NCBI GenBank assembly: GCA_021737565.1
Contig: JAIPDS010000016.1
Coordinates: forward strand, 1-38,078
Direction: 5' to 3'
Origin: Desulfobacteraceae bacterium
GTDB taxonomy: Bacteria > Desulfobacterota > Desulfobacteria > Desulfobacterales > Desulfosalsimonadaceae
Length of the DNA stretch: 38,078 nucleotides
The notes under the pieces were generated by a model. It was not told the origin of the DNA. It made no database searches and was given only the letters and a program-made list of their open reading frames with translations. Made by a program: the position numbers and the translations under genes. This document shows, in pieces, positions 1-9,400 of this stretch. Each line of letters starts with the position of its first letter. The stretch's first letter is position 1.

Positions 1-43
1 AAAAAAGCCCCGATGCCCAGCTACTGGACATCGGGGCTTTTTT
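1..43. terminator. Bidirectional intrinsic terminator
   Basis: Bases 1-20 and 24-43 form a 20-bp hairpin with a single C-A mismatch and a 3-nt loop. The stem has a GC-rich core (GCCCCGATG / CATCGGGGC) flanked by A6 on the left and T6 on the right, so it can end transcription from either side. The gene it serves on the left lies outside the window. Confidence 0.85.
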
Positions 44-116
44 ATGCAATCATATGAAAAAATCCGAAATCCGAATTTCGATTTTCGTGCTTCGAATTTA
101 TCCTTTGCGGTGATTA

Positions 117-1697
117 ATGCGCTTTAAAAGCCTTAAGACGGGTATTTTTATAAATCTGGCCTTCCTGCTGTTTCTGGCAATTGCGCTGGCCGATCTGGTG
201 TTTTTGCAGATCACTGAACGGGTGATGGTGGAGCAGCGGCTTGCGTTTGCAAGGAAATCTCTCCCGGATATTGCGGCTATAGACTATAGGCAAGGAAAAG
301 ATAGCCAGGAGTTTTTCCGGGCCGGCGGAGATGATCTTATCCTGGCCGCTCTTATAACCAGGCGGGGCCTGAAGACCGAAATTTTCAATAACCTGCCTGA
401 ATCCTTGTCAGATGATGTTTACAGTTTTCATGATCTTGTTATGGGAGATGATAAGGCGCGTACCAGACTCCTGGGGACAATCTGGGGGGTTTTCTGGCCG
501 CGCAGTCGTTACGCGGTTATTTCAGAGCCTCTTAAGGATTCCGATGGGGTCGTCACTGCGGTTGTTTCACTGGCTCCGGTTTACAAGGCAATGCGGGATG
601 TCCAGCAGATGGCGGTGTTTTATCTTGTCATAAACCTGCTTGTTTTGCTTTTTTTCGGCGGTTGGCGCCTTTCAAGGATGCTTACCAGGCCGATAAACCG
701 GTTGATCAGCATTACCGATGAATACAGGGCTGATGAAGGCTTTGAAATGTTTCCCGAAAGACAGGACGATGAATTCAGCAGGCTTTCGGGCGCCCTTAAC
801 CAGATGCTCAGACGGATCGAGGCGGACCGCGATGAACTTCGCACCTCACTTGATTGCCTTGAAGAGTCAAACAGGCAGCTTAGAAGAGCGCAAAAAGAGA
901 TTATTCGTGCGGAAAAACTTGCCTCCACAGGCAGGCTGTCTGCAGGGCTTGCCCATGAAATAGGTAATCCCATCGGTATCGTTCTCGGATACCTTGGACT
1001 GCTCAAATCCCGTTTTGTCTCCGATGATGACAGTACTGCTCTGGATTACATAGAGCGTGCAGAGGCCGAAATCCAGCGGGTTAGTACGATCATAGGTCAG
1101 CTTCTGGATTTTTCCAGAAACCGTTCTGCCGATTTTTCAGTGCTTTCGGTGCATGAACTGGTTAAATACGCAGGTGACATGCTTGCCCAGCAGCCTTTGT
1201 TTTCAGGCATAAGTATCGAGTACCAGCTTGGTGCCGGGGAAGACAGTGTTTACGGAGATTATGATCAGCTTCACCAGGTTATGGTAAATCTTATGATCAA
1301 TGCGGCGGACTCCATAAAACAGTCTGATAATGCCGGCAACGGGGTTATAAGACTTGTAACGCGTAACAACCCGCAACCGGAAGGCGGAAGCCTTTCTGAC
1401 AATGACCGTGTGCTGCAATTAACGGTCATTGACAACGGCACGGGAATAGAGGAGGATCATCTGGATAAGATCTTTGATCCGTTTTTTACAACCAAGGAAA
1501 CCGGGAAAGGCACGGGACTCGGACTTTCGGTAAGCTATATAATAATAGAGCAGATGGGGGGAGAGATTGATGCGAACCTTCCAGAGGCAGGCGGGACTGA
1601 AATAGTCATCAAACTGCCGATTGCCGGGGAAATTCCGAAAAAGGACGATAGAAAGGCCGGGCGGGAAGAAAATCACAAGGACGGAAGCCTCCAATGA
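117..1697 (+). CDS. Membrane sensor histidine kinase, NtrB/AtoS-like
   Basis: This is the sensor half of a two-component system that phosphorylates the response regulator encoded just after it. The 526-aa protein has a membrane segment at about 9-31, an extracytoplasmic sensor region of about 130 residues without a recognised fold, a second membrane segment at about 166-184, and a HAMP-like linker (about 186-240). A coiled coil leads to the HisKA motif HEIGNP with phospho-acceptor His280. The ATPase domain shows the N box around N391/N395, G1 DNGTG (439-443), F box FDPFFTTK and G2 GKGTGLGL (463-470). The HEIGNP box and the sigma54 partner place it in the NtrB-like class. The ATG is preceded by a weak GGTGA. 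Its stop overlaps the next start by 4 bases (ATGA), indicating translational coupling. The signal sensed is unknown. Confidence 0.93.
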   Translation: MRFKSLKTGIFINLAFLLFLAIALADLVFLQITERVMVEQRLAFARKSLPDIAAIDYRQGKDSQEFFRAGGDDLILAALITRRGLKTEIFNNLPESLSDDVYSFHDLVMGDDKARTRLLGTIWGVFWPRSRYAVISEPLKDSDGVVTAVVSLAPVYKAMRDVQQMAVFYLVINLLVLLFFGGWRLSRMLTRPINRLISITDEYRADEGFEMFPERQDDEFSRLSGALNQMLRRIEADRDELRTSLDCLEESNRQLRRAQKEIIRAEKLASTGRLSAGLAHEIGNPIGIVLGYLGLLKSRFVSDDDSTALDYIERAEAEIQRVSTIIGQLLDFSRNRSADFSVLSVHELVKYAGDMLAQQPLFSGISIEYQLGAGEDSVYGDYDQLHQVMVNLMINAADSIKQSDNAGNGVIRLVTRNNPQPEGGSLSDNDRVLQLTVIDNGTGIEEDHLDKIFDPFFTTKETGKGTGLGLSVSYIIIEQMGGEIDANLPEAGGTEIVIKLPIAGEIPKKDDRKAGREENHKDGSLQ

Positions 1698-3091
1698 AGC
1701 AGCAACAAAACAGCCGGGACAATAAACGGATCCTTGTCGTGGATGACGAGGCAAATATGTGCCACATGCTGAGCCTTCTGCTAACAGAGGCCGGCTACGA
1801 GGTGGATACCGCAGAAGACGGCTCGGTCGCGCTGGAAAAGCTTGGTGAAAAACATTATCATTACATTTTCTGCGACATAAAAATGCCCAATATGGACGGC
1901 ATGGCTTTTCTCGAGGCAGCGCGGCAGTATTTGAATACAACCAGCGTGATCATGATGTCTGCCTACGGCACGATTGATACTGCTGTGGAGGCTATGAAAA
2001 AGGGTGCTTATGATTATATTTCAAAACCGTTTAAGCCCGACGAGGCGCTGCTGGTTTTAAAAAAGGCAGAAGAGCGCGAGAACCTGAAAAACGAAAACAG
2101 AGAGTTAAAAAGCCGGCTTGAAAATATCGGGGAGGCCGGCAGGTTCGGCAGCATGATTGCAGAGAGCAAGAGTATGCGGGATGTTTTTATGCTTGCAAGA
2201 AAGGTGGCCCGCTATGATACCACAGTGCTGATTACAGGGGAAAGCGGTACCGGCAAGGAGCTGATCGCCCGTGGCATTCATTTTGAAAGCAGGCGTTCGC
2301 AAAAACCCATTATCCCGGTCAACTGCGGTGGAATTCCGGAAAATTTGCTTGAAAGCGAGCTTTTCGGCCATAAAAAAGGGGCTTTTACCGGAGCGAGCCG
2401 GGACTACAACGGTCTTTTTGAAGCCGCTGACGGCGGCACCGTATTTCTTGATGAAATAGGTGATCTGCCCCTGGCCCTGCAGGTAAAATTGTTAAGGGTG
2501 CTTCAGGACAATGAAATACGGCCGGTGGGCACTGCAAATTCGAAAAAAATAGATGTCAGAATAATTGCCGCCACATCAAAAAATCTGGCAGAGGAGGTTG
2601 AAAAAGGAAATTTCCGGGAGGATCTGTTTTATCGTTTAAACGTAATGCCCATTCATCTGCCGCCTTTGATCGAGAGAGCCGATGATATACCGCTTCTTTG
2701 CAGGTTTTTTATAGAGCGCTACAGCACCAGGTTTAAAAAAAATATCAAGGGGATTTCACCCGAAGCCATGTCTATGCTTATGGAGCATACCTGGCCGGGA
2801 AACGTGCGTGAATTGGAAAACCTGATCGAGCGCGCCGTAATTTTGGCAGAAGAGCAGGAGCTTGATGGCGGATTGTTTTCTTCTCTGGCTCAGCCCGCGG
2901 AGTCCCGCCAGAACGGTGTTGATGATATAATATCGGGTTATTCCATCAAGTCGGGAAAGCAGGTCCTGGAAAAGGTCCTGATACGAAAGGCGCTTGCAGC
3001 CACGGGCGGCAACCGTACAAAAGCAGCTCAGCTTCTGGAGATAAGCCATCCATCTCTTTTGAGCAAGATAAAGACATACGGTCTTGAATAG
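1694..3091 (+). CDS. Sigma54-dependent response regulator, NtrC family
   Basis: This is a transcription activator of the bacterial enhancer-binding class and the partner of the kinase whose gene it overlaps. In the 465-aa protein the receiver domain covers about 12-125, with acidic residues D17/D18, phospho-acceptor D61 ([11 protein letters not shown]) and K111. A linker helix leads to the AAA+ domain: Walker A GESGTGKE (182-189), the sigma54-contact loop GAFTGA (229-234) and Walker [12 protein letters not shown] (249-259). A Fis-type helix-turn-helix closes the protein (about 433-464, [20 protein letters not shown]). The intact GAFTGA loop means it should act on sigma54 promoters. I found no convincing -24/-12 promoter next to it, so its targets may lie elsewhere. 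The subfamily (NtrC, ZraR or AtoC type) cannot be settled from this sequence. Confidence 0.95.
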   Translation: MKQQQNSRDNKRILVVDDEANMCHMLSLLLTEAGYEVDTAEDGSVALEKLGEKHYHYIFCDIKMPNMDGMAFLEAARQYLNTTSVIMMSAYGTIDTAVEAMKKGAYDYISKPFKPDEALLVLKKAEERENLKNENRELKSRLENIGEAGRFGSMIAESKSMRDVFMLARKVARYDTTVLITGESGTGKELIARGIHFESRRSQKPIIPVNCGGIPENLLESELFGHKKGAFTGASRDYNGLFEAADGGTVFLDEIGDLPLALQVKLLRVLQDNEIRPVGTANSKKIDVRIIAATSKNLAEEVEKGNFREDLFYRLNVMPIHLPPLIERADDIPLLCRFFIERYSTRFKKNIKGISPEAMSMLMEHTWPGNVRELENLIERAVILAEEQELDGGLFSSLAQPAESRQNGVDDIISGYSIKSGKQVLEKVLIRKALAATGGNRTKAAQLLEISHPSLLSKIKTYGLE

Positions 3092-3096
3092 CGGGG

Positions 3097-3381
3097 TTAT
3101 TTGCCCTTATTGATTCTTTCGCGAAGCTTGCCGGAGCATTTAAAGGTTACCACCTTTCGGGCGTCTAGCAGGAGGTCATTGCCGGTTGCCGGGTTACGGC
3201 CGCGCCGGGTGTTTTTCTGCTTTATGCAGAATTTTCCAAAGCCGGAGACAAGAACGTCTTCATCGTTTTCCAGACTTCGTTTTATAATTTCCAGAAGGGA
3301 TTCTACGATTTCCACTGATTTTTTCTTGGTAAACCCTAACTCATTGATCTGTTCGACGATTTTATTTTTTGTCAGTGCCAT
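3097..3381 (-). CDS. ihfA: Integration host factor alpha-like DNA-bending protein
   Basis: This 94-aa protein is a DNABII family member that bends DNA as a dimer. It has the dimerising helices (MALTKNKIVEQINELGF), the beta-arm region FGKFCIKQKN, and the signature RRGRNPATGNDLLLDAR with the intercalating proline of RNP. LSGFG-like and RRVVTF-like segments resemble IHF-alpha more than HU. The start at 3381 is chosen because AGGAGG precedes it and the family N-terminus begins there; an upstream in-frame extension would lack support. The ATG shares one base with the stop of the upstream small gene, so the two are translationally coupled. It converges on the response regulator with only 5 bases between stop codons. 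IHF commonly assists sigma54 activators, which makes this neighbourhood suggestive. Confidence 0.85.
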   Translation of the reverse strand: MALTKNKIVEQINELGFTKKKSVEIVESLLEIIKRSLENDEDVLVSGFGKFCIKQKNTRRGRNPATGNDLLLDARKVVTFKCSGKLRERINKGK

Positions 3382-3578
3382 TATGCCTCCTGATCCGGCG
3401 TTTGTTTGAGGTGGCAATCAAATTTTTCGGGGTCTGCTTCCGGCCCGGGATTGGTTGCCCGGGCAGTTTCGGTTTCAGTGACAGGGCAATACTTTTTTAC
3501 GGTTTTTAGGATATTGTCTATCCGGCTCGAAATTTTATCAATTTCATTTTTAATTTCATCGACTTGTGGTGCTTCCAT
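3381..3578 (-). CDS. Small coiled-coil protein upstream of ihfA
   Basis: This predicted protein of about 65 aa begins MEAPQVDEIKNEIDKISSRI and has one strong amphipathic heptad-like stretch (about 5-30), then a hydrophilic tail with two cysteines. I do not recognise a family. Its TAA overlaps the ihfA ATG (TAATG), the best argument that it is translated. The start is uncertain: the ATG at 3578 lacks a clear ribosome-binding site, and an in-frame TTG at 3623 would add 15 residues. On this strand a TTGACA box (3712-3717) followed by AT-rich sequence with TATAAT (3685-3690) lies upstream, but their 21-bp spacing is too long for a normal promoter. Confidence 0.45.
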   Translation of the reverse strand: MEAPQVDEIKNEIDKISSRIDNILKTVKKYCPVTETETARATNPGPEADPEKFDCHLKQTPDQEA

Positions 3579-3800
3579 AAAAAAAAGCCGTTTTGTGAAT
3601 CCGGGCTCATGGTTTTTCTGCAAAGCTACAGCCGTTAATAAACGATGAAGCGGATCTTTTCAAGGTGAAAATGATAATGTTTTTATTATAAATAAACCGA
3701 TATAAATAATATGTCAAGATGTTATAGGGACTTTTGAAACAAATTTCAGGAGAATTTGATTTTTCCGTTGCAAGTTTTTATATTACACTTTCTTTTTTAA

Positions 3801-3833
3801 TAAAAAAGGTTTCAGGAGCAAAAGCCTGAAACC
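3801..3833 (-). terminator. Intrinsic terminator of tRNA-Thr
   Basis: Read on the minus strand, GGTTTCAGG pairs perfectly with CCTGAAACC across an 8-nt loop (arms at 3825-3833 and 3808-3816), followed by a run of T. It sits about 15 bases past the CCA end of the tRNA gene. Confidence 0.85.
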
Positions 3834-3847
3834 AGTAAAATTCCTGG

Positions 3848-3923
3848 TGGAGCCGACGAGCGGAATCGAACCGCTGACCTGCTCATTACGAGTGAGCTGC
3901 TCTGCCTGCTGAGCTACGTCGGC
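3848..3923 (-). tRNA. tRNA-Thr, anticodon CGT
   Basis: The 76-nt cloverleaf reads on the minus strand. The acceptor arms GCCGACG and CGTCGGC (3917-3923 / 3852-3858) pair perfectly. The D arm is GCTC...GAGC, the anticodon stem GCTCA/TGAGC carries loop CTCGTAA with anticodon CGT at 3888-3890, and the T arm is AGCGG/CCGCT with loop TTCGATT. The discriminator base is T and CCA is encoded (3848-3850). It reads ACG threonine codons. Confidence 0.97.
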
Positions 3924-3943
3924 AAAACAAAAAGAAGTGATTG

Positions 3944-3971
3944 ATTATCACGGAAATGCCGCAGCAGTCAA
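3944..3971 (-). promoter_or_regulatory. Sigma70-type promoter of tRNA-Thr
   Basis: On the minus strand TTGACT (3966-3971) and GATAAT (3944-3949) are separated by 16 bp, each matching the consensus at 5 of 6 positions. The -10 box ends 20 bases before the mature tRNA 5' end. It is divergent from mfd. Confidence 0.7.
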
Positions 3972-4034
3972 GCCGTTTTTGGCTGATTACGGTATGTTGA
4001 TGATACAAAGCGAATCAGGAACCCGTTTATAAAT

Positions 4035-7000
4035 ATGAAAAAATATAAATCATTGTTTTTAAACACGCAAACCCAGGACACAGGCCCTGTTCAGACTTTA
4101 TATGAAAAGCTTGAACAGGGCGCGGACAGGGTTTCCTGCACAGGAACCGCGGGCTCGGAGCGGGCCTATATGCTGTGGCAATTAAGCCGCCGTATAAGGC
4201 GCCCCATGTTTGTGGTAGTCTCTGCTATGAGCCAGGGCGAGGCTCTTGTCCAGGACCTGGCCTTTTTTTCGGGAACCGGTGACGCCCCGCCGCTATATCT
4301 GTTTCCACCCTACAATATTTTACCCTTTAAAAGAGTTGCTTATCATGGTGAAACCGCGGCCAGGCGCATAAGGATACTTTATCAGACGGCGGTCGGGACA
4401 GATATCCCGGCAATCGTTGTGGCCCCGGTTGAAACCCTTCTGCAGAGAATTATCCCGCGTCGGGAGCTGTGCGATTACGCGGAGCTGCTGATGGTAAACG
4501 AGGAAACGGACCGCGACAGGCTGGTTGAAAAACTTAACGCCGGCGGATACGCGCATGCAGCTATGGTGGAAGAACCCGGAGAATACAGCATTCGCGGCGG
4601 CATAATGGATATATTTTCACCTATGTATAATGATCCGCTGCGCGTAGAATTCTATGGCGACACCGTAGAATCCATGCGGTTTTTTTCTGCAGCAACCCAG
4701 AGAAAAACAGGCTCTGTAAGCGAGGCGGTTGTACTTCCGGCAAGGGAGGCGATTTTATACAAGCACCAGGTAAGTAATGTACTTGACCGGGCAAGAACCC
4801 AGCGGTTAAATGCCGGTCTGGACAGGGCCGCAGAGGATGATTTTGCGGAAAGGCTGCGAAGCGAGGGTTTGTTTGCGGGCATTGAAAGCCTTCTGCCGCT
4901 TATTTATCCGGAACCGGATACTGTATTTGACTATCTTTCAGACCGGACATTAATGGTTGAATATGATGCCCCCGGGATTGAAAAAGCAGCGGTCCAAAAA
5001 GAGGATCTGGCAGCACAGAATTATGTTTCAGCCTGCCGGGACAACCGCATGTGCGTGCCTCCGGAGCAGATTTACCAGGACTGGCGGACCGCAAAAGCCA
5101 TGGTTGAATCAAGGCAGTGCCTTGGCTTCCATCCGCTAGGAGTCGGTTTTCCCCGAAACAGGAATTTATCCGGCAAGAGGGTCATTGAACTCGGGGTGAA
5201 GGACAATTCGGATATAGAAAATACCCTTCGCTCCGGAAAGAGGGGGGAGCGGGTTTTAAAGCCCCTGGCGGACTGGGTGGAAAACAACCGCATAAGCGGA
5301 TGTTCAACAATTATGGTCTGCAGAAGCAAGCCCCAGGCCGAAAGACTTTTAGACCTTGCCGAAGGCTACGGTATAAAACCGCAAGTTATTGATTCATTTA
5401 CAGAAATGCGCCTTAACGGCGAATCGCCGGCTATTTGTATAGGAAGACTTTCCGGCGGCTTTGTCTGGCCCGAACAAGGTCTTGCCGTAATAACCGACAG
5501 GGAGATTTTCGGCACCAGGGTAAAGCAGAGAAGCCGAAGGGAAAACCGGCAGCCTGTGCAGTCTGCCCTGCTTGATTTTGCGGAGCTTAATGCCGGAGAT
5601 CTCGTTGTTCACGTGGACCACGGCATCGGAAAATACCTGGGACTTGAAAAAATCACAGTTGAAGGAATAACAAACGATTTTCTGGTGATAGAATACAGAG
5701 GCGGGGATAAGCTGTTTTTGCCTGTTGACCGGATGGCCATGGTTCAGAAATACATGGGTGTTGACGGTGCAGCCCCTGTAATTGACCGGCTTGGCGGGAC
5801 ATCCTGGGTGAAGGTCAAGGCGAGGGCCAGAAAGTCGGTTGAGAAGATTGCAGGCGAACTGCTTGATCTGTATGCAGAGCGCAGGGTCAGAAAGGGACAT
5901 TCCTACGGCTCTCCTGACAGTTATTACAAGGATTTTGAGGCTGGTTTCCCTTACGAGGAAACACCCGACCAGCTAAGGGCGATTTCAGAGGTGACCGAGG
6001 ACATGGAATCTTCGGCTCCGATGGACAGGCTGATCTGCGGGGATGTAGGATACGGTAAAACAGAGGTTGCCCTTCGGGCGGCATTCAAGGCTGTAAACGA
6101 CGGCAAACAGGTGGCGGTACTGGTGCCTACAACGCTTCTGTCTGAACAGCATTTCCGGACCTTCACGGAGCGTTTTGAGCGCTATCCCGTAAATATAGAG
6201 AGCCTTAGCAGGTTCCGCAGCAGAAAGAAACAAAAGGAAATTGTTAAGGAGCTGGGCCACGGCGGTCTTGATATTATTATAGGCACCCACAGGCTGCTTC
6301 AGAAAGATATTGAATTCAAGGATCTTGGCCTGATCATAATAGATGAGGAGCAGCGGTTCGGGGTCAGGCACAAGGAAAGGTTAAAAAAGATGAGAAGCAC
6401 GGTTGACGTGCTTTCCATGACTGCAACGCCCATTCCCAGGACGCTTCATTTGTCCATGCTTGGTGTGCGGGACATAAGTGTTATTACTACTCCCCCGGAG
6501 TTGCGCCGGCCGATCATATCCTATATAAGCGAGTTTGACCCGGCAGTGATAGCAGAAGCTGTAAGAAGCGAGATGGAAAGAGGCGGGCAGATCTTTTTTG
6601 TGCACAATAACATCAATACAATATGGAATATCTCCAGGCGGCTCAGGGAAATGGTGCTCGAGGTGCGACTGGGTGTGGCCCACGGAAGGCTTGAAGAAGA
6701 AGAACTAGAACGGGTCATGTACCAGTTTATCAACCGGGAAATCGATATGCTGGTATCCACCACTATCGTGGAATCGGGGCTTGATATTCCGAATGCCAAT
6801 ACAATGATTATCAACCGCGCAGACCGCATGGGCCTGGCCCAGCTCTACCAGCTGCGGGGCCGCGTGGGAAGGGCCGAGACCCAGGCTTATGCCTATCTGA
6901 TAGTGCCCAGGGAAGCGGCCATGTCAAAAGATGCACAAAAGCGTCTAAGGGTGGTAATGGAGCACAGCGACCTTGGCGCCGGCTTTCAGATTGCATTAAA

Positions 7001-7592
7001 TGATTTAAAAATCCGGGGCGGCGGCTCGGCTCTTGGCGTATCCCAGTCAGGCCACATTGCAGCAGTCGGATATGATATGTTTTTAAAGCTCCTGGAAGAG
7101 GCTGTAAACAGGTTAAAGGGTGAACAGGTAGCCGAGCCCCTGGAGCCGGAAATAAATATTCCAGTATCTGTTTATATTCCGGAATCCTATGTGCCGGATA
7201 TTAACCAGCGCATGGCGGCCTACCGGCGGCTTGCCAGGATGAAGGAGCTAAAGGAGGTTTCGGATTTTCGTTCCGAATTGGCAGACCGCTACGGGGATCT
7301 GCCCGGGGAGGCCGTCAACCTGCTGCTTAAAATCATGTTAAGGTTACTGGCTGCAAAAGCCGGGGTAAAAAGGCTTGACCTCACACCCAAGCTCATGAGC
7401 ATGTCGTTTTCAGACAGGCACCAGAAAAATCCACAGGGAATACTGGAGCTTATTGCAAAAAATCCGGAAGCTTACCGCTTTGCCCCTGATCATTCACTCT
7501 ATGTGCGGATGGCGGGGGCCGGCGGGATTAACAGCCTGATGAACCAAGCCAAAAAGATATTGATGGAAATTGCAACATATGTTAATAATTAA
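4035..7592 (+). CDS. mfd: Transcription-repair coupling factor Mfd
   Basis: Mfd removes RNA polymerase stalled at lesions and recruits UvrA for nucleotide-excision repair. The 1185-aa protein matches the usual length. Order: UvrB-homology N-terminal part (about 1-340); a linker; the CarD-like RNA-polymerase-interacting domain at about 515-600 (LVVHVDHGIGKYLGLEKI); the RecG-type translocase with Walker A GDVGYGKTE (about 669), DEEQRFG box (about 769) and SMTATPIPRT; the second helicase lobe with STTIVESGLDIPNANTMI and QLRGRVGR; and the C-terminal autoinhibitory TRCF domain (about 1035-1150). The ribosome-binding site is weak. It heads a long co-directional gene run; the gap to the next gene is short and shows no terminator. 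Confidence 0.98.
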   Translation: MKKYKSLFLNTQTQDTGPVQTLYEKLEQGADRVSCTGTAGSERAYMLWQLSRRIRRPMFVVVSAMSQGEALVQDLAFFSGTGDAPPLYLFPPYNILPFKRVAYHGETAARRIRILYQTAVGTDIPAIVVAPVETLLQRIIPRRELCDYAELLMVNEETDRDRLVEKLNAGGYAHAAMVEEPGEYSIRGGIMDIFSPMYNDPLRVEFYGDTVESMRFFSAATQRKTGSVSEAVVLPAREAILYKHQVSNVLDRARTQRLNAGLDRAAEDDFAERLRSEGLFAGIESLLPLIYPEPDTVFDYLSDRTLMVEYDAPGIEKAAVQKEDLAAQNYVSACRDNRMCVPPEQIYQDWRTAKAMVESRQCLGFHPLGVGFPRNRNLSGKRVIELGVKDNSDIENTLRSGKRGERVLKPLADWVENNRISGCSTIMVCRSKPQAERLLDLAEGYGIKPQVIDSFTEMRLNGESPAICIGRLSGGFVWPEQGLAVITDREIFGTRVKQRSRRENRQPVQSALLDFAELNAGDLVVHVDHGIGKYLGLEKITVEGITNDFLVIEYRGGDKLFLPVDRMAMVQKYMGVDGAAPVIDRLGGTSWVKVKARARKSVEKIAGELLDLYAERRVRKGHSYGSPDSYYKDFEAGFPYEETPDQLRAISEVTEDMESSAPMDRLICGDVGYGKTEVALRAAFKAVNDGKQVAVLVPTTLLSEQHFRTFTERFERYPVNIESLSRFRSRKKQKEIVKELGHGGLDIIIGTHRLLQKDIEFKDLGLIIIDEEQRFGVRHKERLKKMRSTVDVLSMTATPIPRTLHLSMLGVRDISVITTPPELRRPIISYISEFDPAVIAEAVRSEMERGGQIFFVHNNINTIWNISRRLREMVLEVRLGVAHGRLEEEELERVMYQFINREIDMLVSTTIVESGLDIPNANTMIINRADRMGLAQLYQLRGRVGRAETQAYAYLIVPREAAMSKDAQKRLRVVMEHSDLGAGFQIALNDLKIRGGGSALGVSQSGHIAAVGYDMFLKLLEEAVNRLKGEQVAEPLEPEINIPVSVYIPESYVPDINQRMAAYRRLARMKELKEVSDFRSELADRYGDLPGEAVNLLLKIMLRLLAAKAGVKRLDLTPKLMSMSFSDRHQKNPQGILELIAKNPEAYRFAPDHSLYVRMAGAGGINSLMNQAKKILMEIATYVNN

Positions 7593-7622
7593 AAATTTTA
7601 TATGTTAAAGGGGGCTTTTTAT

Positions 7623-8615
7623 ATGGCCGGTTTTGGCAGGGCGAAGGTTTTTCTGTTTTTTTGTGTTGTTTGTCTTCTTGTCTTTGCAGTGCCCTTTGGC
7701 ACCGGTGCGCGGCAGGTGGTGGACAGGGTGGTTGCCGTGGTAAATGATGATGTCATCCGGCTGCGGGAAATGGAAAAGGCCCTTGAACCGGTTAAGCAGC
7801 AGCTCGAATCCCGGGGTCTTTACGGGGAGGAATTTGACGAGCAATTATACAAAGCCCGGGAGCAGATATTAGATGAGCTGATAAATCAGAAGCTTGCGGA
7901 CCAGCAGGTTGAGGAGGCCGGGATAAGTGTGAGCGGAAGCGACGTGGAAAATGCCATTGAGCGTATAAAGCAAAGAAATAACTATACTGACGAAGATCTT
8001 CGCATGGCTTTGCAGATGCAGGCAATGACAATTGAAGAATACCGCGCGGAGATCAGAAAGCAGATACTGCGAAGCCGGCTGGTGAACCGGAAAATAAAAG
8101 CCAGTATTGTGGTAACCGACGAGGAGATCCGGCGTTATTACGAGGCCAATCCCGAAGAATTCGGAGGCGAGGTCAGATATGAACTCCGCAATATTCTTCT
8201 GAAGCATCCGCAGCCGGAAGAGGAAGCTGCAAAAGATGAAATATTCGACAGGATGGAGTTTATTACCGCTCAATTAAAGGAAGGTGAATCCTTTGAGCGG
8301 CTGGCAAAAGAGTCCTCAGAAGCACCAAATGCGTCTGACGGAGGAGAGCTGGGGCGGTTTGGGCTTGAAGATCTTGCCCCAAGTATTAAGTCTGCCATTA
8401 AGGACATGGAAGAAGGAGAGTTTTCCGGGGTCGTGGAGACAGAACAGGGGTTTCAGATATTTTATGTGCAAGACATTAACTCTACCCCGCCAAAACCACT
8501 GGAAGAGGTTTCCGATAAAATCGCCGACAAGCTCTATGAGCAGAGGGTGAATCAAAAATACAACGACTGGCTGGAATCGTTGCGCGAGGAATCTTATATA
8601 AGAATTATCCGCTGA
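7623..8615 (+). CDS. SurA-like periplasmic foldase with one parvulin domain
   Basis: This is an exported peptidyl-prolyl isomerase/chaperone probably assisting outer-membrane protein folding. I start it at the ATG at 7623 (330 aa), because AAAGGGGG lies 8 bases upstream; the in-frame ATG at 7602 lacks a ribosome-binding site. A signal peptide covers about 1-29 (hydrophobic core 9-25, cleavage near TGA). The SurA N-terminal chaperone domain follows (DRVVAVVNDDVIRLREME... about 33-165), then one PpiC/parvulin domain (about 185-285, with GGELGRFG and QGFQIFYV) and a C-terminal helix that would complete the chaperone core. E. coli SurA has two parvulin domains and this one has a single copy. It follows mfd and precedes a RodZ-like gene. 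Confidence 0.88.
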   Translation: MAGFGRAKVFLFFCVVCLLVFAVPFGTGARQVVDRVVAVVNDDVIRLREMEKALEPVKQQLESRGLYGEEFDEQLYKAREQILDELINQKLADQQVEEAGISVSGSDVENAIERIKQRNNYTDEDLRMALQMQAMTIEEYRAEIRKQILRSRLVNRKIKASIVVTDEEIRRYYEANPEEFGGEVRYELRNILLKHPQPEEEAAKDEIFDRMEFITAQLKEGESFERLAKESSEAPNASDGGELGRFGLEDLAPSIKSAIKDMEEGEFSGVVETEQGFQIFYVQDINSTPPKPLEEVSDKIADKLYEQRVNQKYNDWLESLREESYIRIIR

Positions 8616-8632
8616 AAGGACGGGCATCTGCA

Positions 8633-9400
8633 TTGTCCTTTGGCCGTTATTTAAAAGCCATACGCGAAAACCGGGGGGTCTCCCTTGAGGAGCTTTCAGC
8701 CGAAATTTGCGTGCCAACCCGCCAGCTGAAAGTAATTGAGGCGGAAGATCTTGCCCGGATGCCTGAGGACGTATATGCAAAGGGGATGCTGCGGGCCTAT
8801 GCCGGGGCTGTGGGATTAGATCCCGAAGATGTTATCGAGCGATACAATGCGGAGTGCGAGGCCCGCGCCAAAGCAGACAGGCTGGAAAAAGAGGCTTTCG
8901 GGCCGGGAAGAAGAACTCTGGTCAGGACCGGCCTGGCTCTGGGGGTTTTGGGGATGATTATGGCCGTTACCTTGTATGGAACACAATTGGTTAACAAGGC
9001 TGCCAAGTATATAGATGCGCCCACGACCGGGGTGCAGGAGCAAAAAACTGAGGATGCGGGTGATTTTCCAGAAGGTAAAGAGGATGCCGCGATTGTTGAA
9101 AATTCGGGTTCCGGGAAATGGCCCCCTGCGCCCGCCCCCGACTCTGAACTGCAGGTGCTTTCAATTAACGCTGTTGGCGAGACAACTATAAGTATAAGTA
9201 TAGACGGCAGAGAGGTCGAGAAATATAAGCTGGCCCCGAAAGATTACATGGAGTTGGCTGCTTATAACAGTTTTCGGGTTTCAGTAAGCAATCCGGCCTC
9301 TGTAAAAATCACTTTTAACGGTAAACCTGTTAGTATTGCAGAGGCTCCGGGGCAAAAGACAGAAATCTTTTTGCCGGAAAAAAGCAAAGGCGGAAAATGA
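8633..9400 (+). CDS. RodZ-like membrane protein (HTH_25 + DUF4115)
   Basis: This cytoskeleton-associated membrane protein is probably involved in rod shape. The 255-aa product has an N-terminal Xre-like helix-turn-helix of the RodZ type (about 1-72: FGRYLKAIRENRGVSLEELS ... YAKGMLRAYAGAVGLDPE), a single membrane segment at about 98-118, a low-complexity linker rich in Pro, Glu and Ala (about 130-172), and a C-terminal DUF4115-like beta domain (about 175-245). The start is TTG at 8633 with AAGGA 12 bases upstream; no closer ATG preserves the HTH domain. The last codons overlap mgtE by 4 bases (ATGA). RodZ naming is by architecture; the HTH in this family usually binds MreB, not DNA. Confidence 0.85.
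   Translation: MSFGRYLKAIRENRGVSLEELSAEICVPTRQLKVIEAEDLARMPEDVYAKGMLRAYAGAVGLDPEDVIERYNAECEARAKADRLEKEAFGPGRRTLVRTGLALGVLGMIMAVTLYGTQLVNKAAKYIDAPTTGVQEQKTEDAGDFPEGKEDAAIVENSGSGKWPPAPAPDSELQVLSINAVGETTISISIDGREVEKYKLAPKDYMELAAYNSFRVSVSNPASVKITFNGKPVSIAEAPGQKTEIFLPEKSKGGK

Noticed and set aside
3712-3717. TTGACA as promoter of the small gene and ihfA
   Set aside because: The best -10 (TATAAT at 3685-3690) is 21 bp away and the 17-bp alternative matches only 3 of 6 bases; kept only as a note.
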